DNA of 64,000 bases from Pyrenula massariospora (taxonomy: Eukaryota > Ascomycota > Eurotiomycetes > Pyrenulales > Pyrenulaceae): positions 620,001-684,000 of the forward strand of contig JAGFMI010000017.1 in assembly GCA_021030905.1 (NCBI GenBank), written 5' to 3'. The notes beneath the pieces were generated by a model, which saw only the letters and a list, made by a program, of their open reading frames with translations, had not been told where the DNA came from and ran no database searches. The position numbers were made by a program, and so were the translations under genes. Of this stretch, positions 56,005-64,000 are shown one piece after another; positions within the stretch are counted from its first letter, which is position 1, and each line of letters begins with the position of its first letter.

Positions 56005-56565
56005 ATGAATGACGAAGCATACAATCCCATGTCGAGTAGCAGCAGCCTTTTTGATGTGCATTACAGTGACTGGTCATCGAGAATCACTATCCACCCATTT
56101 GGCACACATCAGCAACTATACATTCTGAATGCAAATGGCTGTGGCCGTCAGTTCACTATTGCAAAAGGCAGCGACCTACTGATCGGCTCGTCAAAAGTCC
56201 ATGCCATCTCATCACGCATCGACGTCGAAACCAGGAGCGAGACGGGCATCGGCAACACTTTCGAAATACGCAATGACAAGATCCTAGGCGGATCGCCTCG
56301 CTATACTTCGCCGGCTTTCGACAATCAACTGATGACCTGGAAGAACAAGGCGATGTCCTCCAAGATCATATACACTCTCATCGACGGAAATGGACTGGCG
56401 CTTGCGAAGTTTGAAAGCTCCCCCAAAACCAAGATTGGGAAATTAGAGATACTGAACGCTGTCATGGGGGATGATAAGGTTAACGAGATTGTCGTGACGT
56501 TGTTGACATTACTGCACCGCAAGTTGCAGGCAATACAGGTCAGCACTATGGTGGCAGTAACGTGA
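56005..56565 (+). CDS. Small protein, possibly LURP-one/tubby-C-like fold
   Basis: A single exon of 186 residues from the ATG at 56005. It has alternating strand-like segments (RITIHPFGTHQQLYILNANG, KIIYTLIDGNGLALAKFES) and a C-terminal hydrophobic helix (IVVTLLTLLHRKLQ). That pattern recalls the small beta-barrel with a central helix of the LURP-one/tubby C-terminal group found in many fungi, but I see no diagnostic motif. No signal peptide. The role is unknown. Confidence 0.55.
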   Translation: MNDEAYNPMSSSSSLFDVHYSDWSSRITIHPFGTHQQLYILNANGCGRQFTIAKGSDLLIGSSKVHAISSRIDVETRSETGIGNTFEIRNDKILGGSPRYTSPAFDNQLMTWKNKAMSSKIIYTLIDGNGLALAKFESSPKTKIGKLEILNAVMGDDKVNEIVVTLLTLLHRKLQAIQVSTMVAVT

Positions 56566-57181
56566 AGGACACGGGGATTTAGATGATTTAGAGCAACCAA
56601 ACTTCTCTCACGGAACAAGCAAGAACATATTCATAGCGTCTTCTACAGATCATTACTCTGCGACTGAAAAGTCTATTGCTGGTAAAACTGATTATGCTCA
56701 CGAGGTTCTTATTTTAAGCGAAATCAGAGGCAGGCGACGCTCAGATACTCATTCAATGATATATTCTTCCAGTAAACCGACCGTTAAAACTTTCATTTAA
56801 GTCGTAAGCTTGAGTGAGATCGACCAAACACTTGCTGCTTTTAGTCCATGTGCAGAGGCTGCCAAGGCATTGCATGGTGGCGGCTCGAGATGTGGATGTG
56901 GGAGCCTCAAGAGCAGCGTCACCCTAAGCCCACTTAAGGGTCCGGTCTCTTGGGTCGCTCACAAGGCTGACAGTCGTCCCAAATTTTTGTTGACGAGCGA
57001 CGTATCTAATGCTGTAGACAATTTCGAATGGCCGGTTGCTCTCGAAAACGCGGCTGCTCTGTCTACTACTGAGCTTTAAACACACGGTCCTTATTCAGAG
57101 TCATGCTTCTTGGAGTCGCAAAAATCAGATGCGAACTTTGTGAGGCTACAACACGACCAGGCCTTTTCCAAGACATACACG
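56566..57181. other. Intergenic region upstream of CTU1
   Basis: About 600 bp. An open frame at 56810-57079 lacks an ATG start and any motif, and was not called. The interval should contain the CTU1 promoter and leader. Confidence 0.5.
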
Positions 57182-58453
57182 ATGCCTGCAATCCTTTGCC
57201 ACCTCTGCAACCGATCGCGAGCTGTAATCGTCCGCCCGAAAAATCGCGCAAAACTCTGCAGAAACTGCTTTCTTGACATCTTCGAGGCTGAAATTCACGA
57301 AACGATCAGCAGCTCAAAACTCTTCTCTCCCGGCGAGCGGGTAGCAATCGGAGCTTCAGGCGGCAAAGACTCTACCGTTCTTGCCTCAGTGCTCAAGACT
57401 CTGAACGAGCGTCATGAGTATGGACTACATCTCGTTCTTCTATCCATTGATGAAGGCATCAAGGGCTATCGAGACGACAGCTTGGAAACAGTGAAGCGCA
57501 ACGCAGCTCAATATGGAATGCCGTTAAAGATTGTGGGTTACGATGAGCTCTACGGATGGACAATGGATCAGGTGGTTGCCCAAGTTGGGAAAAAAGGAAA
57601 CTGCACATATTGTGGCGTGTTCCGTCGGCAGGCGTTGGACCGTGGAGCGGCTATGCTGGGTATTCATCACGTTGTCACGGGTCACAATGCAGACGATGTC
57701 GCAGAAACAGTCATGATGAATCTTCTCCGGGGCGACTTGCCTCGTCTCGCAAGAGCACCTTCAATTGTCACCTCGAGTCCTGCAAGTGATGTCAAGAGGA
57801 GCAAGCCGCTAAAATACGCCTACGAGAAAGAAATTGTGCTGTACGCGCACCATAAAAGACTCGACTATTTTAGTACCGAGTGTATCTATAGCCCAGAGGC
57901 GTTTAGAGGGAGCGCAAGGACTTTGATCAAGGATTTGGAAAAGATACGGCCAAGCAGCATTCTTGACATTGTTAGAAGTGGGGAGGCTATGGCAAGATTA
58001 GTGCCACCAGAGGTAAGCGGAGCTTCGAATTGTGGCGCCGGTAATTCTGCAGCCGAAGGAGAAGAGCCCGCTGGAAGCTGTGGTCGAAACGGAAGGTCCA
58101 GCGGAGGCGAAATGGCGGAGATGGAAAAAAGTCTAGCTGCTAATGAGGCATTTGCTTCTCTCGAAACCGAAGTCACTGTACCTAGCAGCTCGCCACTCCC
58201 GCAAAATGGGATCCAAACAGCGCTTAAGCCGAGGTCTCTTCCAACCGCAAGACGAAAATTACCAAGACAGGAGATGGGTAAGTGTGAGCGATGTGGTTAC
58301 ATGTCAAGCCAGAAGATCTGCAAGGCTTGTTCTCTTCTTGAAGGTTTGAATAAGAATCGTCCTCAGACGGCGATAACAGTAGCTGCTGAAGACGAAGACA
58401 GCAGCACTACTCTGATGAGACAGATAGGAAGCTTAGAAATCTCTGCCAGCTAA
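57182..58453 (+). CDS. NCS6: Cytoplasmic tRNA 2-thiolation protein 1
   Basis: A single exon of 423 residues. The N-terminal zinc site (CHLC and CRNC) and the ATP-pyrophosphatase loop SGGKDS near residue 60 are intact. [10 protein letters not shown] supplies the catalytic Cys, GHNADD the next active-site segment, and a C-terminal zinc ribbon has CERC and CKAC. With Ncs2/Ctu2 and Urm1 it thiolates U34 of the wobble position in Lys, Glu and Gln tRNAs. The region about 275-350 is a polar, Ser/Glu/Gly-rich insert, often variable in filamentous fungi. The ATG at 57182 matches the family start MPxxCHLC. Its stop is only about 20 bp from that of the converging FAD enzyme gene. Confidence 0.93.
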   Translation: MPAILCHLCNRSRAVIVRPKNRAKLCRNCFLDIFEAEIHETISSSKLFSPGERVAIGASGGKDSTVLASVLKTLNERHEYGLHLVLLSIDEGIKGYRDDSLETVKRNAAQYGMPLKIVGYDELYGWTMDQVVAQVGKKGNCTYCGVFRRQALDRGAAMLGIHHVVTGHNADDVAETVMMNLLRGDLPRLARAPSIVTSSPASDVKRSKPLKYAYEKEIVLYAHHKRLDYFSTECIYSPEAFRGSARTLIKDLEKIRPSSILDIVRSGEAMARLVPPEVSGASNCGAGNSAAEGEEPAGSCGRNGRSSGGEMAEMEKSLAANEAFASLETEVTVPSSSPLPQNGIQTALKPRSLPTARRKLPRQEMGKCERCGYMSSQKICKACSLLEGLNKNRPQTAITVAAEDEDSSTTLMRQIGSLEISAS

Positions 58454-58474
58454 CGCCAACCGGTTTGACATCAC

Positions 58475-60062
58475 TCATAAAAACTTTTTCGCCAATCTCT
58501 GCGGCCGCAAGAGGATCTTGCGCGTTATTGACAAACAAAATCCTGCGATGAGAATCCATGAATAACAATACAGAAGCACCAGCCGGATCAGCAGATTTCT
58601 TAACGTATACTCTGGTTTTCGACCTCTAGAATACGTCGAATCCACAAATTCAAAAGGCAGCTCTGCACCGAGGTGATTTATGGCCGCTGCCAGGCCACTG
58701 CTGAATCCGTCTTCATGGAATCCGTACTTGGTCCAGGCGCCTGTGAAGCTGACACCTCGGGTATTTTGTATGCGAGGCAGCAATTTCTGAGATCTAATGA
58801 CTTCCGCATTATACAAAGGATGGTTATACTCCCATATACCCTGGACGAGCCGTGGATCTGGAGGTGTCAGCGGATTCAAGGTAACCAAAACTGGGCCGAA
58901 TTTTTCTTCAGAGATATGCTGCAGGCAATTCATCCAGTAAGTAAGGCAGACTTTTGCAACGTTATACGATCTCGATGGTTCCTTGGGTGACTGCGTGATG
59001 TAGTTCCAAGCTGCCCACGTGATTCTCGTTGTTGGCATGAGCTATTTTTATCAGTGATCGGCCTTTTTACGGTAACGTGAGATTCTTACCGAGGTGTCTG
59101 AATGCAGTATTGCGATATTGCGACTTGTGTGAAAAGCACTCAATATTGAGGCTTCTTCCTTCGTTGCACTTTGTTTCATGAGCTGTCTTACCTGGTCACC
59201 GTGAGTGGCTAGGATCACATGATCAAATTTTTCAGTCCGGTTTTCAAATTCTAATGTAACGTATCCATCTTCTTGTGGATGGACGCCAATAACTTTTGAT
59301 TTTAAATGGATTCTTTCCTTTGGAAAGCCATGCACAATCGCGTCGACGTACTTTTTGGAGCCACCTTCTATGCACCGCCACGGAGCACGAGCGCTGATAG
59401 TGTTCAGGAGATGGTGGTTCCACATAAATCGGAAAAGAGTGACTGCGGGAAATTCCAGAGTACATTTATCAGGGCTGGTGCTCCAGACAGCGGCTGTCAT
59501 TGGGATCAAGTAATCATCGCGGAAAGTTTGGGAGTAGCCATGTCGGTCCAGATATTCGCCTATGGTCAGCTGATTGCTTTGATCGTCATCTCGGAGCAAG
59601 TCCAAGGACAGCTGATTGAAGCGAACGATATCGAACAGTAATCTCCACATTCTCGGCCGCAAAATATTCTCGCGTTGGGCGAAGATGGCAGATACGGATG
59701 TCCCTGCCCACTCGAAAAGACCACGATCGCGTGAGATACCAAAAGTCATTTCCGTTGGCAGAGTGGAGATTCCTTCATGTTTTAAGAAATTGATGAAGTT
59801 GGCTGAAAAGGCTGTGAGCTATGAGACTTGTCTTGTCGGATGATGCTGACTGACGGTACGTGGAGGTGTTATAGACAATAAAGCCAGTATCTACTGGCGT
59901 CGTCTGGCCTGACGGCCCTTCAAAATTGACAGTATTTGTGTGACCTCCTATTCGGGATGCAGCTTCAAACAGATGCACTTCATGATTTGTGCGCTTGAGA
60001 GCCCACAGAGCTGCTAGGCCGGAACAACCACTGCCGACAATAGCTACTCTCTTAGATTCCAT
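58475..60062 (-). CDS. FAD-dependent amine-oxidase-like protein with C-terminal membrane segment
   Basis: Three exons on the minus strand (60062-59855, 59802-59090, 59041-58475) give 495 residues. The dinucleotide fold is VAIVGSGCSGLAAL at residue 7, then HLFEAASRIGGHTNT binds the ribose. The first intron falls in TGFIVYNTSTYPNFINFLK, a conserved stretch, which fixes its phase. TFRDDYLIPMTAAVWS, HVILATHGDQ and VSFTGAWTKYGFHEDGFSSG are further family landmarks. The last 50 residues include a hydrophobic segment (LVLLYCYSWILIAGFCLSI) and a basic tail. Relatives often act beside cyclopropane-fatty-acid synthase-like enzymes on lipids, but the substrate is unknown. Tail-to-tail with NCS6. Confidence 0.85.
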
Positions 60063-60696
60063 CTTAGGAAATCAATCTCACGATCTACCCGCGATTAAAC
60101 CGAGCAGGAATCTAACCGCTTAAGATGATTTATTCCTCCATGAGCAGGTCGTCTAGGTGCAAATTTAGGTACATGAGCAGGGCAAATAAAGTCCCAGACG
60201 TCAAACTCAAATGGCCGAGATCAGTTTCTAAACTTTGTTGAGACGTAGCGTCTGCATCTGGGGTCATGATGTATGAGAGTTGCGGTACCTGACGGATCAA
60301 CCTCGGGCAAGTCACGCACGGAGCGCCTGAAGTCCGGCGGTTCGGTCTTTGTTCCGAAGGCTGGCTCTGGAAGCGTGCCTGACCGCGGCTGAGGCGAATC
60401 AAAGCCCAGACGATGTATCGGTCCATCTGAAGTGTCATCTCTTTTATAGAATACGCACCAGAAGACCTCCCGCCCATCCCACCAAGGTACTCTCCTCGCA
60501 CGCTGCTGGTGAAGGCGACTACCTAGCGACTGTCGCATGCGACACTTCTGACCTTTCCTGTCTCAGCAAAATTGACCAACATTTGTACTGCGCCTCCACC
60601 AAGCAGCCTAACATTCTACCACGAGAATTCTAGAGAATTGCGCCTACAACTACGCATACCCAATACGCCTTTAATTCTCCCTCAACACCATTCACG
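60063..60696. other. Divergent intergenic region
   Basis: About 630 bp between the starts of the FAD enzyme and VTI1 genes. Open frames here overlap on both strands without motifs and look accidental. Confidence 0.5.
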
Positions 60697-61502
60697 ATGG
60701 CGAATCCACTGGACACCGACGCCGGCTCCGAACTTTTCAGCCAGTATGAAGCCGAACTAAACCTCGTCTCAACGCATCTCAACCAGAAACTCGACGAGAT
60801 ACCCGATCTGTCAGGCGAAGAGCGCAAGCAAAGTATCCGCGCCGCTGAGCGCGCCGTCGAAGAAGCCAAAGAACTGGTCCATCCCCCCCTTCTCCCCTGC
60901 ATTTTCCACAGCTGACCTACGATGGTTGAACAGCTCGACCAGATGAACCTCGAAAAATCCAACATCCCGACCTCCCTGCGCTCCAAAATAAACTCCCGAT
61001 ACAGAAACCACCAGACAGACCTCGACGCCGCGACGAGAAAACTAAAATCCCTCTCCTCAGACCGGCAGGCGCTCTTTGGCTCCCGGTACACGGACGCCGA
61101 GGACGGCACGCCTTCCGACATCCAACTGCAACAGCGGCAACAGCTCCTCAGTGGAACAGACAGATTAGATCGGAGCAGCCAGCGACTGAAAGACAGCCAG
61201 CGGGTGGCCAATGAAACGGAGGACATTGGGGCCAGCACGCTCGCTGATCTTCAGAGGCAACGAGAAACGATCCAGCATACGCATGACAATCTGCTGCAGA
61301 GTGAAGGGTATGTGGACAGGAGCGTTAAGACGCTCCGCGGGATGGCGCGTAGGTGAGTCCTTTCTCTCTGGTATCTATTGCGGGAATGCAGGGGGGGTGC
61401 TAACGAGGGCGCAGGATGGCTACGAATCGGGTTATAACGATAGCGATCATCACGGTGCTGGTGTTGCTGATCATTGCGGTGGTGTATAGCAAATTCCATT
61501 GA
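60697..61502 (+). CDS. VTI1: v-SNARE Vti1-like protein
   Basis: Three exons (60697-60876, 60934-61352, 61415-61502) give 228 residues, a normal Vti1 length. The N-terminal helical domain contains FSQYEAEL and EEAKELLDQMNLEKSNIP; the latter is restored by the first splice, whose donor GTCCAT is weak. The SNARE motif (about 130-195) has the central glutamine region LADLQRQRETIQHTHDNL. A single membrane anchor (VITIAIITVLVLLIIAVVY) closes the protein with a short lumenal tail. Vti1 acts in Golgi, endosome and vacuole fusion. The third exon carries only the anchor. Confidence 0.9.
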
Positions 61503-61977
61503 GCGTTGGGACTGGCGTTCGGGTATTGGGGGAGGGGGAATATGAGTATGAAGATGAATATGAATATTCATCGTCTGTAAAAGTACTAAGATAGCGCATA
61601 CTTTACTCTGTGACCAGAGCAGAAATTCAAAGCTATCATCAATGGTTTGTCTATGTCTAGAGTGCTTGTACAGGGGTATCAGATATGTAAAGATGACTCC
61701 CGTGCCATGTCCGTGTGCTATGCCAATTCATCACCTCGATTTCCCCGCCGCAATTTTGATTTCACGCCGGAACGATTCCCTCTCCCATCGTGAAAAAGGT
61801 GGTGGAAACTTTTGCACAGACCCGTGCTCCCTATAAGACTCCCGCTCCGATATAACATCGTGTCCCCCAATGCGACTCGCTCCTCTTTCTTCCCCCGCCA
61901 CCCTCATAATCGAAGTGAACACTCTCCACCAACCCACAACACCAGTCCTTCTCATCCGTCATACTCAACTAACCAAG
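61503..61977. other. Convergent intergenic region
   Basis: About 475 bp between the 3' ends of VTI1 and the Dsc3-like gene. No further gene or repeat seen; the right end starts to become C-rich. Confidence 0.5.
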
Positions 61978-62838
61978 TCAACCAACCCACCGCAAAAACC
62001 CAAAAACAAAATTAACCAACGCCCCCACCCCGACCGCCAGCCTCCTCCGCCGACTCCAAACCCCCTCCTCCCTCCCCACCCACCACAGACACCCCACCGG
62101 CCAGAAGAACCCCATCGTCGCGCCCCACAGCAGATCATCCAGCGCGCCGCTCTCACCCTCCGCCACCTCCGCCGCGTTCGCTGCGGGGTCAGCCGAGGCC
62201 GACGAGTCGAGCCACTCGTCCTCGAGGCGGCGGATGGAGGTGGGCGAGGGCATGGTGGCGGGGGTGTGGGTGTGGGAGAGGCGGGCGAGGAATTGGGCGC
62301 GGAGGGAGGTTATGTCGGATGGGGTGAGGGTTGAGGGCGGGGAGAGGAGGCGGTCGAAGCCCAGGGGGCGAGAAGGGCGGGCGGGGGTTGAAGAAGGGGA
62401 GGGGGCATTGTGTGTTGAGGGGGTGGGTTGGTGGGTGGTTGCAAGGGAGGCTTCGGCGGAGAGGTCGGTTGGGGGGAGGTTTATGTCGCCGATTGAGCAG
62501 TGGATGTAGAGGGTTTGAGGGGCGGGGGTGGAGGGGATCGGGGAGGGGGAGGATGAGGAGGACGGGGTTGCTGTTGGTGGCGGTGGTGGAGGTGTGCGGA
62601 GGGAAGAGGAGAGGGGGGATGTGTCGAGGAGGGCTTTGCCGGAGGAGATGAGGCGGAGGCGGCGGGATTGGAGATCTGGAGGGAGGTGAGTGCGGATGAG
62701 CTGTTTGAGAGTTGCGGCATTGGAAAGGTGCGGGGTTGGGATCGTGAGAGGGAGGTCTGGAAGAGGAGCCGAGAAGCGGATTGTAAGGTGGACAGGTGGA
62801 GGGGAGAGAGATGGTGGGATATGGTGAGATGTAGACAT
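61978..62838 (-). CDS. dsc3: DSC E3 ubiquitin ligase complex subunit 3-like protein
   Basis: A single exon of 286 residues. The N-terminal part (about 15-115) is ubiquitin-like (VHLTIRFSAPLPDLPLTI, LRLISSGKALLD, LYIHCSIGD). After a Pro/Ser-rich linker comes the Dsc3 C-terminal domain: GFDRLL, LRAQFLARLSHTHTPATMP, LEDEWLD, GALDDLLWGATMGFFWPVG and the second membrane segment after EEGVWSRRRR. Two membrane segments place it in the Golgi/endosome Dsc ligase that activates SREBP and degrades membrane proteins. Almost the whole gene lies in a GC-rich patch, C-rich on the left and G-rich on the right of the plus strand, which makes the linker Pro/Ser/Thr-rich. Confidence 0.85.
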   Translation of the reverse strand: MSTSHHIPPSLSPPPVHLTIRFSAPLPDLPLTIPTPHLSNAATLKQLIRTHLPPDLQSRRLRLISSGKALLDTSPLSSSLRTPPPPPPTATPSSSSSPSPIPSTPAPQTLYIHCSIGDINLPPTDLSAEASLATTHQPTPSTHNAPSPSSTPARPSRPLGFDRLLSPPSTLTPSDITSLRAQFLARLSHTHTPATMPSPTSIRRLEDEWLDSSASADPAANAAEVAEGESGALDDLLWGATMGFFWPVGCLWWVGREEGVWSRRRRLAVGVGALVNFVFGFLRWVG

Positions 62839-64000
62839 TCTGAAGGAGTCGTCAGGGGCAGTTGAATGGTTTGGGTTGCAGCATCTTCTGTGCCTAAAGA
62901 TCCAATGTGCTGATTACGCCTAGCATTTGCGAAGTGTGTGCCTGTAGAATAATATTGGGCATAACAGCTGTGAAAGCTGAGGACCGCTCGGCGCAAGGCC
63001 GCGCTAAACACTCGATCTGCAGCGATAAGCTTTTCAGCCTCGCCCTACGACCTAAGCCTTGTGGCTTACAGGTCTCAAGTCTGGGATTAGAAGCACACGA
63101 TCCAAGAAAATTCCAGAATCAGTCATCAAATTGCAATAGAATATTCTACGTAGAACAGTCTGTTGGGTATAGTCTTATCAATTCATGACAAACTCGGCTG
63201 GACATATTTCAAGGCGGTTGTAGGGAAATATGTATTAGAATTAACTATAATTATATTCTGATGGATATCTTGTAGAAGTGCACTGTCTCTCCCAAGACTA
63301 TCATTCTTGAAAAGCACAGCTAGGAGATGGGGTCTACATTGCTCGCAGATGAACACAATCTGGCGAGCGAGTGTCTCAAAATTTGCTTAATTCGCAATGC
63401 GAGCGATGGGTCCTCCAAGATGTTTTGGAAAGTTCGGAAAAGTTGTCAAGCCAGTAGGCCTCGATGTGACTCAAAGGCTGAGAGGGGTCTGATAAGTGAT
63501 TGAGTCAGCGAGGTGTGCATCCACCGAATTCCACAGTATTTTTTGTAGCTTTATCACAATCAGACATCCAAAGAAGGCAAATTCAGCGCTCAACGGACAC
63601 CCGACTTACAAGGTTCAATGCAGGGCCTAGCGTGGAAACTGCGAATGTAGGAAAGGTTTCATCATGTGAAGAGATAATGGGGAAAGGAGAAGAGGTTGTT
63701 TGGCTCACCTACATAGTATTGAAGGGGTTGTGGGTCGAAAGGGAAAAAATACAAACCTAGCGAGTGTCAGTCAGTCAAGACTCAATCTGGAGGTCCGGCG
63801 CTAGCAGGATGCAAGGCTAGTACAGTCAGACAGAATATACTGGCAAGTAGCAGACCATCGGGAATGGATGGCCCGAATGTATCAGTCATGGTCGACTCAG
63901 AGGTGAAGAAGAAGTGGTAAGGATGTCATCTCGAAAAGCGGGATTGTGGGAGGCAGGGGGGGGCTTACCGCGAGGATGTGTGCGTAGTCGTTGGTCTGAG
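62839..64000. other. Right-hand interval, no complete gene
   Basis: About 1.1 kb. No complete gene was found. Short A/T-rich stretches near 63220-63270 are unremarkable. The last 30 bases may be an exon (listed separately). Confidence 0.45.
63969..64000 (-). CDS. Possible partial exon at the window edge
   Basis: On the minus strand the last bases read as an open stretch (QTNDYAHILA in one frame) followed by a perfect donor GTAAGC. It would be an exon of a gene lying mostly to the right. The stretch is too short to be sure. Confidence 0.25.

Noticed and set aside
56810-57079. Open frame of 89 codons upstream of CTU1
   Set aside because: It begins at TTG, not ATG, and shows no motif; more likely leader or intergenic DNA.
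1-64000. CRISPR arrays, rRNA genes, telomere repeats, intact transposase or viral genes
   Set aside because: I looked for regular repeats, rRNA-like stretches, TTAGGG runs and transposase motifs and found none.

Overview
This window reads as nuclear DNA of a filamentous ascomycete (Pezizomycotina). The evidence is many short GT-AG introns of about 45-75 nt, a complete fungal alpha-aminoadipate reductase (LYS2), a Dsc3-type E3 ligase subunit, a NACHT-ankyrin receptor, a highly reducing polyketide synthase (HR-PKS) and a RIP-like mutation pattern in a repeated element. I cannot name the genus. Gene models were spliced by hand: each junction was chosen to keep the frame and to rebuild family motifs.

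Layout. (1) 0-5.5 kb: the 5' end of a peptidyl-tRNA hydrolase 2-like gene runs off the left edge, followed by a four-exon STAND receptor (helical N-domain, NACHT, ankyrins, ZZ finger). (2) 5.5-17 kb: gene-poor DNA holding a short-chain dehydrogenase, a convergent acyltransferase with an HHxxxDG motif, and a rhodopsin-like membrane protein. (3) 17.2-25.6 kb: a ten-exon HR-PKS (KS-AT-DH-MT-ER-KR-ACP, no release domain). With the acyltransferase, and perhaps the dehydrogenase, it may form a small polyketide gene cluster. (4) 26-34 kb: two 190-bp MITE copies (one heavily C-to-T/G-to-A mutated) flank a gene for a protein with an N-terminal pseudo-palindromic, RHIM-like amyloid motif and two WW-like domains. 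The rest is gene-poor relic DNA. (5) 33.8-64 kb: denser, mostly housekeeping DNA: an unknown charged protein, a coiled-coil protein, LYS2, a type II membrane protein, a two-TM protein, nicotinamide riboside kinase, an Msp1-like AAA ATPase, a Zn2Cys6 regulator, a secreted S33 peptidase, CTU1/NCS6, an FAD amine-oxidase-like protein, VTI1 and DSC3.

The most unusual signal is compositional. At five separate places (centres near 25.1, 38.2, 45.5, 47.5 and 62.2 kb) the DNA becomes very GC-rich, with C far above G on the left and G far above C on the right, switching within about 50-100 bp. The patches ignore gene direction and cut across coding sequence, so they shape Pro/Ser- or Gly/Glu-rich protein ends. 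A symmetric process around a point, such as meiotic break repair or replication initiation, would give this shape. The other leads are the amyloid-motif/WW protein, the RIP-like MITE pair and two probable GC-AG introns, one of them in the PKS.
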